A DNA stretch of 64,000 nt from Neelides folsomi (taxonomy: Eukaryota; Arthropoda; Collembola; Neelipleona; Neelidae): the NCBI GenBank assembly GCA_034687125.1, contig JAQGBZ010000006.1, positions 248,001 through 312,000 of the forward strand, in the 5' to 3' direction. How positions within the stretch are numbered: position 1 is the first letter of the stretch; every line of letters starts with the position of its first letter. This document shows, in pieces, positions 40,684-53,200 of the stretch. The notes beneath the pieces are model-generated. The model saw only the letters and a program-made list of their open reading frames with translations. It searched no databases and was not told where the DNA came from. Made by a program: the position numbers and the translations under genes.

Positions 40684-41297
40684 TTCTCTAAATTTATGAC
40701 ATCGTTTTTTTCGGATTCAATGACTGCGTGTCTTCGTGTATCTTTTAACAGAGCTCGTGTGATTTTCTCTATTTTTTTAAAAGTTTTATTACACAATTTA
40801 AATTATTTTCGCTTCGTTTTTCTTCCTTTATCTGCTTAACTATGACGGAGGATCCCCATTACATAACACTCAATAAGTTTTTAATTAAATTAAAACGAGA
40901 AATTCCAGAAGTGAATATCGTATCTTAAGTGTCAACTCAACTCAACTGTAATTATGATGGTTAACTCTGCTACACTTTGCATTGTAGTTTGTAGTTTTTT
41001 ACAACCTTTAATCCCGTGCTTAAGTCTCATGAGTTTAAAATGCATTCGATGTATAGAAATGCCCAAACGATTGGGAAGGGATTGTATTGTAAAGGATTGT
41101 ATTGGGCTTCTTCTCCAATGACCATGTTTCTCATCACCGAGTAGTGAGAATTCGAGTATATAAAAGAAATAAGGAATCAACGATAGCGGTGAAGGGGAAC
41201 TGAGAAAGTAGTGAAGGAATGACATACGATCTTTTTAAAATGTAAAGATAACAATGGGTTTCTTCAATATTCATTTTTTGTCTGTATTGAATTCCAG

Positions 41298-44200
41298 ATG
41301 GAGATGGGTCGGCCGAGGTTGTGGGGATTCATGGTCACGTTCTCTCTAATTGGATTCCTATTCTTCAATCCAACCCTTGCACATCCTTTCGCAGACCATG
41401 GTAAGTCTTATATTTATTCCATTTACTCTCCATTCAACTACATTAGATAATACCAATGTAATAAATATCAACTTGATAACACTTCAAAGATTTTCAATTG
41501 TAAAACATCCAAATCTACTATATATAAGTAAGAAATATTTATAATATAAAGTATCATAGAAAGTTCAAATGGCCTCTTGAGTTGCCACTTGAGAAGACCG
41601 TCGTCTGTTTGGCTATATATTAATTTTATGTCCTCTTGTTTTCCTTTCTCTGGGCAGACCGGAACATTTGAGTTGTCGCGGAGAAGTGTTTGTGAAGGAG
41701 CTTCCATATTCGCTCATCTCCCATCCTTTACATGTTATTATTACATAAAGGAAATTTATCCCTTCATCTTCAATCACGGCCTCAGCACGTTTATAGAAAT
41801 CTTACACTTTTCAATCATTCCTACTTGTTTGCTTAACAAATCCAATTCGGCATGATCAAACTCCTTTCTGGAATTTGAACCATAGTCAAATTCAATTTTT
41901 ATCTTTGGATATTAAATAATAATTTTTTAACAGTCTGGGCCATTTGTGATATATCTTCAAAAATTAATTTTCTTGTCATTAGACAGAAACGTGGCGGAGG
42001 AGGAATAACGTTGTGGCTCAATGAGGGATGCTCGGGGTTTCTTGTATAATTAGAGACCAGGGTGAAATATAATATTTCATATAATGTTGTAAAACGTGAG
42101 AAATGTGGGTCTTAATAACGTGGTTGGGTTCGGAGAAGTGAAGCTGAACATAATAATTCATGAGTTGAACATGGCCTAAATGTATGTTTGACTATCGGGA
42201 GAACTCGAGCAGATTCTCCATTAGGGTCCATTAGAAAAGTCGCCAAGAGGCTCCAAGAAGAGCCAAAACTCATCCATTATGTTCACCCAAAAGACTCGCC
42301 GTCTCTCAATAACACATTTCACTCCACAATTTGCAATGTTTGAAAGATTTTAAAAAAATTATTCAGAGCTCAATTCTTCATTTTTCTCAATTCTTTTTTT
42401 CCATTTTGAAGTTTGAAAATCCAAAATTCACATCATGTACGAATACTGATATTTATGCATAGTAGATTAGTGAGGTAAGTAGATTTATATTTTTTCCCTA
42501 GACGTTTTCTAAAGCCTGTAGCATTTCCCCTTGCACTTGTACAAACTCATGGATCAAATATTACTTCATACAAATTCATATACTAAAACAAACAAAAAGA
42601 AGTACAAGAAGTTCGTGTGTGGGTTTCGATTGGAAGGGGAGAGAAATAAATACATAATAAGGACGTAATTCGAGCGAAGAAGAAAAGAAAACTCACGCGA
42701 ATCCACCGCGGCCCTCCTCATCATTACACATTAATAACTCATAATCAAAGACGTGGATTCCGTAAATTATGTTCAGCTTTTCCATAGCCTTTGCAAAAGC
42801 TCATGGAACATTCAAACTGTAAATACAAGTAAATATACAATATAAGTTATGAGGCATCATTAGAAGGTTTCCCACTAGGCTTTATTCAAAATTACAACTA
42901 TGTATTAGTATTAGTATCTTTGTTAGTCGGAAACCACTTGGGGAATCGTAATGAAGGGAGTTTTTCTAAAATGCGACATGAATGCATATTTAATGAAGTG
43001 GTCATCATTTATATGTAATACTTATATTATAAGGAGACGAGCAATTGATGTTGGAACAATAACCTCTTCATCAAATTAAACAACTCAAAAAGTTTTTTTT
43101 CTTCCATTTCCTTATGAAATATCTTGTTTTATTAGTTTATTAAACTGGAAATGAATCGTGAGAAGTTGTTCGTGCTCAACCCTCAACCTTTTCCAATACT
43201 TTCTCATAAATACATATTTTTACGAACTTTGACTTTTTATTAAACAACTTTTTTTCCCAAAAGTAACTACATTTTTAATTTGTCAATTTATTCTGACTTT
43301 TGTACTTTTTCACATTTTCACATTTTCAGTACGAACATGTATTAATACATAACATGTACTATACAGGTATTTTTATGTAGTTGTACATATTATACATATA
43401 TGTATGTAACACATGTTATAATGTAAGTACATACTTCTTCCATTATACATACATAATAAAGTTTGTACATGAAATATTTTATAACATATTCTGGGCAAGA
43501 TATTGTATAGGGCAATAGTTCATGTTTAACTTTCCTTATTAAAATTATCCAACGGACCATCAGGAGCAGTAATGGCTTAGCTGTCATCAATGATCCTGAA
43601 CTCTGAACTTATCGCTCATACCCTAGGCGTATATGAGGCGGAAGAAAGTGAGCGACGTCCTTTGAAGAAACTATCCAAGATTTACAAATGTGTACAACTT
43701 CCTCACATTTATGTTCACGTTGAGGGACCGAGGGGTCTTAAAGTTTCCCAAACGGAATGTGTAATTTGAGGGAAGTTAATTAGAATGGTAGATGAGGTAG
43801 CCGTTGTGTTTATAAGATTTATTAAGGAGAAACGAAGGGTAAATAACGAGTTTCTCCTTTCATCTCCATCTTGAGGTCCTCGTGGGTTTTCTCCCACACA
43901 ACTCCCAAAATTTCAATATCAAATTTCCTCAACTTTCACTGTTATGATTTAAAGTTGAGGAAACTTGGGGGGAGTTGATTTTGAAAGGTTTCGGCTTCTA
44001 AAAGGGGCTGAGAGCTTTATTAGCTCCAAACTATAAATCTGAGTAAGTGATCTGCAAAATTGGAGATTTGCTTTCAATACATCCTTCTGATGAAACTGAT
44101 GATGGGAAGGGGAAGGGACAAGGGAGCTTTTTCCTTCCGTATAAAACTCCTGCCCATGTTTTCACCCTGAAGTGGATTGTTTAGAGTTTTCGGGGAGGGG

Positions 44201-47200
44201 GCGGGTAATTGCATTTATCCTTGGCTGAAGTTAATATTCTGGAGAAAGGTGGTTCGAAAGGTGGAGAGAGGAAGCGAGGGATTTTGGCGGCGTTTGATGT
44301 CGTAGTGACCGTCGTTGAGATTCTTCGCAGGCTCCGCTTCCTCTTATTGAACCTTCAGGAGTCGGGAAACATTTTTGAGAAGGAAGAACAAATTCGGGCA
44401 TTGGCGAATCTCCCCACGTTCCAAAGTTTTTCCCCCTCCTATCTCTACATTTAGGGAAGACTTAAGAGACGAAGATCCACTCACGCCAATATCCCACCAC
44501 ATTCATCCTCATCACTCTCCGCTCCCGCATCCATTTACTCACCCCACCCACGACAATACTCCTCTTTAAATATATCCAACTCACAAAATTCCACCATGAT
44601 GTAGAAAAATGCATTCATAAGTTTTATTTTAAAAGAATATTCTCCTGTGTCATCTTTTACCAACAATATCTCTCTTTATATTTATAATACCATTCTCTTC
44701 TCTTTCCTTTTATTTATCTAAGATCGGTGTCTGAAAGAATTGTTATACGAACCATATCTACAATAATCATATATTTAGGATCCATATCTACCAACTGTGT
44801 TTATGATTTTATATGTGATATCGCACATCCATAAAGAGTGTATTTATGAGACGCCGGTGGTTTGAAAACCTTACTCATATTTCTTCAGTTTTGTTGAAAG
44901 GATCAGAGTCTGTTGACGGGAGGTTTATTATTGTTATTGTATTATAACATTCATGTTTGACATGTAAGGGGCAGATATGTTGGGAAATATAGGGACCTTA
45001 TTGTAAAATATTGAAATGCAATTTGAAGAAAGACGCTTGAATGATTAATGAGAAGGAGAAAGTATAATATTAGACATGAGCTCCACACGAGGTGGATTGA
45101 AACGAGGGCGAAGGAATGTAGATGAAGTGGAAAGGTGAACTCGGAACGGAAGGTCAATACAATAAGTTTACACACTGGTTCCAATATCCGACTTATAAAT
45201 TCTTGAAACCCCTTGGTGGCATATTGGATATTTTGTAAAGGTATCCAACTATGGGATGTATGGAATACAAATGAATTATTCACACACCTCCTGGCATATT
45301 CAATTCCACATCTCCCCAATAACCCCGAGAACCTCCCGATTTCATTTGACAATGAATATACAAAGTTGGTTCTCGGACAAACACGTCCTAGACATGTGCT
45401 CCACTGCGTGTGTTTAATCTCAGGCTTTTAGTTTCATTTCAGAATCCAGACATGAACATTTTATGATGCAACAACTAGTTTTGGGGCTGATGTATAAAGG
45501 ATGATAATAATAAAGGATATAAAGACTTCATATTTATCCCAAAGAATATTTTGGCTAAAGAGGGGAATCATGATAACCAGGAGAGAGATATTATACACAC
45601 AATGGAATAAATGCATCCGTAAGGAAGGAGATAGAATTAAAAGCTCATAACTCGAGGGACAAGGGCTTAATAAGCTGTTCCACACGATGCGCGATGCCTT
45701 GTATTCCTCCCCATATTTGCTTCATTTCCATACACAACTCCATAGAGTTATGTAATTCTCCGGCTAATTAATGGGTTCATTAATGTGGAGGAGGTGAAGC
45801 TTCCCCTTCTCCTCTTAATTACAACTTAAATCCTTTTAATAAACATCGCCTTCATTTCCTTTCTTTCCAATGTCCCTGCTAAATGAATAATAAAATGTAA
45901 ATGTGTATTGCTAAATATGAATTAACCATACAATGAAATTCATAATTAAAAATCTTCACTGGGCAGAGGATGAGCATTGAAATAAAAATTATAATCCATA
46001 CCAACATAAAAATACGTGTTGATCTTCTATCTGTTAAATATAAATCAGATTTTAATTTATTAGTATACGTTAATTTATAAATTAATATGGAATTTTATTT
46101 ATTTCTAATTAAAATTCATCATTTTCTCCCTAATTATGAATATAATGTTTTTGTCGACTCATCGTCAGCTAAATTGATGGAATTGTTAATAAAAACAATT
46201 TGAAGTGAAAACGAACTCAATTTTCCTTTTTTTATTATCTTGTGTCTTATAAATTGTAATTAAGATTGGCTGATTAAAAAGAGGATGGAAGTATCAAAGT
46301 GTTTTTTCTTTCTTTGATCAAATCTTTTAATACAATAAAGCGAAGTCGAAAGATTCCCCGTAGATATGAATTGAAATGAAATCGAATTTGAATTGAGGGA
46401 CGAGAGATGTTGAAGACGTGTGAGTGTTGGCCAATGGAATGTTTGTGTGACGATGGGAAAAGGCGGATTGTATTTAAAAGCCACCATGAGGGTGGCACTT
46501 TATTCTTTTTTTCTCCCTCTCATTCCACTCTTAATTGCGGTTCGGGGAGTTATTCAACTTATTTGACTCGGAGGGCTTCGAACGAGTCCCACACGCTGAG
46601 TCGAATAATTAATGACGACATGAGCCCTCGATGAAAGAACTTGTCATTTTCCCTCTTTATCTCCCCATCACTGCATCATCTCACTTTTTCCCCTCGTCGA
46701 AAGGACCCTCTTAGATAATCTTATAAACACTTCAAGACCATTCTATGATATTTTACCCAATAACTTTTCTACATCAATGTCCACATTAAATATATTATAT
46801 AGATGGGTATATAATGTACATAGAGTACGTGTCCTACTTAATGTTAGATAATAAATGTAATCTTAAGCTTTCGTTTATTACTTTTTTTAAAAAAACAATT
46901 TTTCACAACTGACGTTAAATACACACGCACCCCAGAGTTCATTTAATTGATATTAATGTAACCTTACAGCTCTTCATTTGCATTTACAATCTTTTTTCAT
47001 TGAAAATTGCTCATTGAAAAATTAAAATTAAAGAGTTACATGATGATGAGAATGATGACTTTAGGCATAAAGTATGAAGGGATAAACGACAAGCTGATGA
47101 AGAATGATTTATTGGATTCACAAGAATAATGATATTTGTTCTCGTGCCCGATGCACTTGCTCAATACAAACTCAATAATACGACTCTACTCGTACAAGGG

Positions 47201-50200
47201 CTTTTGAAAAATATTATTATTGAAGTCGGATATTGAAGTCAGAGAAGGACGGAGGGGACGTTTGGATACATTTAGTTTATGAGGTTTCCAACCGAGCGCG
47301 GCCCGAGCTCCGATGAAGAATAATTACTGATTGTTAATGGTTGTAAATGGATTTACGGACCCTCGTCAGCCCCTCGAGGTCCAGTTAGGGAAGATGAGTG
47401 ACAGTTTTAATAATTGATATGGAAAGTGAACGTTGTGTGGCGGAGTGAAGTTAGAATTGAATAAGTGGTGGTGGAAGAATCTTCCCAGCCCCTTTGATCC
47501 CGTCTGCTCACAACGCAAGTTCTCAACCAGCTCTCAAGTACTTCGTATAATACATGAAGAACATTCCCTCATTTTAATGATGAAAATGTCCTGAAGGGAT
47601 TCTTTTTATCTCATCCCTGCCACTTCTGTCACTCAACCAAGAGTGAAGTAACAAGAAAAGTTGGAGGATTTCTCCTAATAACCTCCTATGGACAGTTCCA
47701 TGAGAAAATAAGCTTTTACACATTATACTTTATTATGAGTACAGTATGGTTAAAGCAATATCTCACCATCTCCTCTCCCACAAGAACCAAGAACAATAAT
47801 ACGAAGGGACTACTTAGGACCAATACGTGTTGTTATAATGAACATCATTTCCACCCTACAAACACCAATCCTTTTTTTCTCACCTTTAAATCCCCTATTT
47901 ATTAATTTCTTCTTTTCCTTACTTTACTATATAATATAATTATAACAGTCTTACTGACAATGAGAATCTTAGAATCTGACAATCTTACATCACACATATA
48001 ATATATTAGGTATGTATTTGAATAGATAGGATAGGAATATCAGTGGATATAGCTAATATAGATATTTTATTAACACTTTTACTTTTCTTCAACTTTGAGT
48101 GAATCAACAGAGAAATCAACTCTGCTTTGTTTTACAAGTGTTTGAGTCTGCAATATTTTAATGTCTTTTCTCATATTCTTTCTACCTCTTATCAATTTAT
48201 TAGAAAACAACACGTATGCCAAAACCTGTCTTTGCACAATAAACTTTTCACGCTTTTCAAAGCTACTTTTATTAAGTCAACTCAAGAATAATTTATTCAA
48301 ACACGGACCAACGAATTCTCATAATATAAAAAAACTGTAACTCCTTTTATTTATTATATAATTTTTTTAAACTGTTATCACTAAACTTTTAATTTAAAAG
48401 GAATTCTGGTGTCTTTCTTTTGCTTTGAATAGAATTGTACAATTTTAAAATTCATATCTGGAATTTCGATCAGTTTTTTCAATCATGGTAGATGAAAACA
48501 TTAAAGGGGGATTTACAACATGCATTAACTCGTGGATTTCTTTAAAGTCCGATTGTTTTCCTCTGGATGGATTTTGTCTTCCGACCGAAATGGCCGTTGA
48601 GCACGTAATGGATAAATGGCTCTGATCAACCCACCCGATGCAAATGACGAGTTGGAAGAGGCGGGGAGGCAGACGAGCCTTTGCCTCTCTAGATTGATTT
48701 TCTGTGAAGAGTTCTTCCGGGGAAAGTGGGATCTCCGTTCGGATCCCCGCTGTGAAGATACCGGGAGTGTCTATGATTCACAGCTGAGCCGCTCCCATAA
48801 GTGCCTTCAGTTGATCCCGCATTCTCGCTCCCTTTTGTCTCCGGTCTTTAATAATGTGGCCGGAAAGTGAATCACACTCTTCAAGTCACTCCAACAGCCT
48901 CCTTCTGCACACACACACATACATCGACATATACATACATGGACTTATCTCTGCTATTATTATTCCTATGCCGCACCGTCAATAGACAAAGTTTGGGAGA
49001 CGGTTGGGCGGGTCCTCAAGGGAGAGTAAATATGCAGAAGGGATTTTCATCTCCCACCCACCACACTTTAGAGCTTAATGGGACGAAGAGCTCTTTACTC
49101 CTACATGAAATTAATCAAAATTTAAAATCCTTTTAAATCCTCCACATGAATTATCCATTTTACATTTCCAAATTTATTGGCTTTCTCTCATCTCCGCTCT
49201 TTGGTTGAGAAAATTGTAAACATCATCAATTTGATGATAATTCTCATAAACAAAGATTAATTTTGTTCAATACAAACAATACGATACACATACCATACAT
49301 ACATAATACGTATTTAAATACAGTATAAGAGTATACTATAAGTAGTACAATAAACAATCATATTAAATATTAATACAGTATTTTATGAAGTACTTTATCA
49401 TATGAAAATATTATTGTGATTTTTCTGAATTTGGAATGTTTTTCAATTGTAAATTAAACATGTTTTGAAAAAAATGTTCCAAATTCCTTTGAAATGAAGA
49501 CTGAAGAGTGAATTTATGAAAAAGGGCCTCTGACCTTTAAGAATAAAAGGCTCATCGTTCCTCCATTCTTCTTCCCTTTGAATAATTCCCCCATATTTCA
49601 CAAGTCAGAGGCGAGGAGTTTGAAAAACGAAGGAAGATCGTAAAATATTTATTCGATTCTTCCGACGAACGATGAAGACGAGGAAAGGAGCGTATTACTC
49701 ATCTCCACTCAATTTCCTTCCCCTGTTTCCTCCATTGGTCCCATCACCTCGTGCTCTCTGGCTCTTCCGAAGAGGAAGAAGAAGATGAAGGACCTTCGTG
49801 GAAATCTTTGATCTCTCCACCATCGTATTTGATTTCTACGTGGAGTTGATGCTAATTTCCCCCATTCATATTCCTCTTAAAATTACTCGCTGAGGATTTT
49901 GATCGTGCGGAGAAAAGGAGGGTTGGGAAAGTATATGTGATAGTGTAATTGTATTGCCACTACGCTTTGAGGGTTCATAATTAAAGAATGTTTAAATTCT
50001 TTTCTCGTGGCATCGTAAAATGCAGGATTAATTGAGACTTGTGAAATGGTTAATTTTTCATGGTTCCTTTTTTCTCATTTACAGAGTATGTGCCATTGAA
50101 ATTGGATTGGGCTGAACGGGACCATCATCATTATGAAGGCCATCAGCAAGATCTCCCAAGAGAATTCAAACGTAAGAAGATTTGCATTTCTTTAATAATT

Positions 50201-53200
50201 GCTCAATTATTTAAAAGTCGATTAATAATATAATATCGTTTAATTCTATTAAATAATCTACTCATTTTATTAGATTTCCAAATTCGATTCATGCATTTGA
50301 GTGATTCTGATTAGTAAAATATACATTTTATAATTTACTATTAAAAAGAGGCATTTTATGACTCTTAGGTATACTAAATGATGTACCTACAATACGTATC
50401 TGTAATTACTTAAAATATATAATTAATATGATACATGTTATACTTATGTACTATATGCATTTAGAGTATACATAGATAAATATAATTTTGAATGGGTTTA
50501 TCTTTTGTTTTTGCCGTCTGGGTAAACAAGTAATATAACCCTTAAAGTTTTTGTCTATATGGTTTTACAGAGGGTTTAAGGAAAGTCAAAGTTGAGTGAG
50601 AGTTTGGATCCCGAGATGTGAGAAAGTATTGAAAAGAGAGATTTGAAAAGGAGGCAACTGTTATTGCAACACGTTTCTTCCCAAACTTCTTATTTCTCCT
50701 CTTCTCCCTCATCATTTCCGAGCTCTTTCCCCTTCAGTTTGAAATATTATTTCCCATTTGAGAAAGAGTTCAGAATCGAAAACGAGGGTCCCTATAAAAC
50801 TAAAACTACATATATAACTCAATCTGTATTATTCCAATCCGTGCATTGTGAATTTGCGGTGGGAGATTATAGCAAAGGGACCAAATCGCATTTCCCTTTA
50901 TCATCCCCATCATCTTTAACCGTTATACCTAATATACTTACTTAAACTCCAGGCTTGTGTGGGCTGGAGGTCGAGAGAACTAATAAGCTTACTATTACGT
51001 ATTACGTATTATGTCGCCAAGCTCCTTTTGTTCCTCTGAGAGGTTTCCCAGAGAATGGCGGAAAAGGAAAGTTGGGAAGTTGAGGAAAGTGTTCTTCCCG
51101 TTACATTTACCAACACTGATAGTTTGGCTAATATAAAACCAACTTCCGCCCATGGTCCTATTTAATATCATACTTATATTTAATATTTAGCCGATTAATT
51201 ATAATTCCCTGTCTGTGGATGACATTAGGATTCCCGAGATATCCCATCATCCTCAGGAGCTCTGGGAGTTTGAATTGATATTTTGTATTTAACTATATTT
51301 CTCAAGATTTGGAAGGAGTACAATAATGGGGGGAATTAAATGAAGACATTTTCCCAAGTTGAATGGTCGGATGTGACCTCAAATAATAAATAATACATCT
51401 TGTATTGACGTCTTTATTTGAGTCATAAATAAATGTGGCCGGGTGGAATTAAGGGATTCTCCCCATTCTTAATACCCTAATGGAAGGAGAGTTATGGGAA
51501 AACTTTTGATTTATTCCCTTTACCCTCCACTCACATAACTCATTATTTCTACCCAAACTCTTCACAATTAAATTATTTATACATCACTATTACGCGGGTC
51601 CTTATATCCCATACAATGTCATATAATCTCATATCACTATTTATTTTCTCCATACTTTATACAACACACTTTAATAAGTACATAATATATATTGTATATC
51701 CTTTATGTAACACTTGACGTAGCTGCTCAATTTAACGGCCGAGACTCGTCAGAGTATTACAATAATAATAATAATCCTCCCACTGCTCTGTTTAACCTCA
51801 TTAAACCTCCTAGTGTTCAACTTATGACATTAATCTCCGTCATTGTCAACTAGCGTGACATAAAAAGAAAACTTTACAACTAAACCATGCAATAACTACA
51901 GTGGTTATACATATCCCGTAATAACCCGCTTCGCAACAATAATGTCAACAGCTCTTTTAAGAAGTCTGAAGTGCCCGATGAAAAGTTAATTGGAATCTAA
52001 AAAAGAGCGTCATATTTTACGTAGTATTAACCGCAAGTTTTCAACTTTTTTGAATCGTGAAGTGAATCATCTCTGAAACACGAGAGTCACGAGACTGAAA
52101 GCTTCAAGTTGAGGGTCGATAAATTGAAAAGGATAATTGATTCCCTTCAGTTATGGGATCTCTCAATGAAGGTCCGCTGAGTGGGTGAGGGATTTATGAG
52201 GTGATTAGAACACGGCGGTTTCCCCTCGTTAAGAAATGTCCTTATGGGGAAGGGGGAAAATGTCAACACCCATCTGCGCCCCATGTGAAACGTCTTGACT
52301 TCCCTCCACTTGCATGGTCTGTACGCATTACTCCTCAATGGAATGTAAATTACCTCTGTATTTATGTATCCTCATTCGGAACCGCAACCGCGAACAAGGA
52401 TCCTTATCTCGTACAGTATACATACATCTCTACATCATCTCTGGTATATTAACTAATCTTAACTTAACATGATTTGTATGATCATTGGGAAGATTTGGTT
52501 TAGGGACTTATTTAATTCTTGGTTTGGTTATATAATGCTAACCTTAAACCAAGGAGCAAATATGCACAACCCTCGAACTTCCTTCCTTGAAGAAAGGATA
52601 TTATGGCTAAGAGAGCCAGGAAGCAATAATTTGTCCCTTTGGGCTTTAGGATTGATGAGAATATCCTTAATAAATTCATGTGACGTAATTTGCTTTGTTC
52701 CTCTCCAACTCCTAAATCCTGATTTATCGTTCTCCGGAGTCTCAATGGACTCTCCAAACCTCCTAATGAATTTTAATTTCCCCAAATGAAAATTGAGTAA
52801 AGGATCTTCTTCACATATTCCGACTGGAGTTCCATTACTTATCTCTTCATTCACTTATACTTACATACTCATACCCGTAATTTGCTTATACCCATATATT
52901 TTATAATATAATATATTTTATATATTATATAATATATTTTGTGCAGTATACAAACATTTATAATGATAGTTTAAGTTATGGCCAACTTACGGTTACATGA
53001 GCGAATATTCTGAATATAATTTGAGTAAATGTGAATGGAATGAGGAACCTCTTCCGCTTGAATATGTAATGATCGGATTATTTATAATTCTAAGCTCTAT
53101 AAGAGCTTAATTCCACTATGGATTTTTTTAACACAAAATGAGTTTTGGGATGTTTACAAGGAATATAAAATCTTATTAGATTACTCCGCCAACCTATGGA

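Larger units (their letters stand above)
21768..41297. other. 19.5-kb intergenic stretch without recognisable genes
   Basis: This region lies between the 5' ends of gene D (minus) and gene C (plus), so both promoters should lie in or near it. Open frames reach 149 codons (30104-30553) but are compositionally biased, isolated, and lack recognisable motifs or paralogue-supported splice structure. Purine- and pyrimidine-rich tracts alternate with AT-rich, TAC/GTA-rich islands. I see no tRNA, transposase or reverse-transcriptase signature. Confidence 0.6.

Noticed and set aside
44951-45352. 133-codon open frame on the minus strand inside gene C intron 1
   Set aside because: Hydrophobic, AT-driven composition with no recognisable transporter or secreted-protein motif.
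52895-52940. Almost pure A/T stretch that could look like an origin or terminal inverted repeat
   Set aside because: Irregular alternation of TATA and AATAT without matching distal repeats or target-site duplication. Best read as low-complexity DNA.
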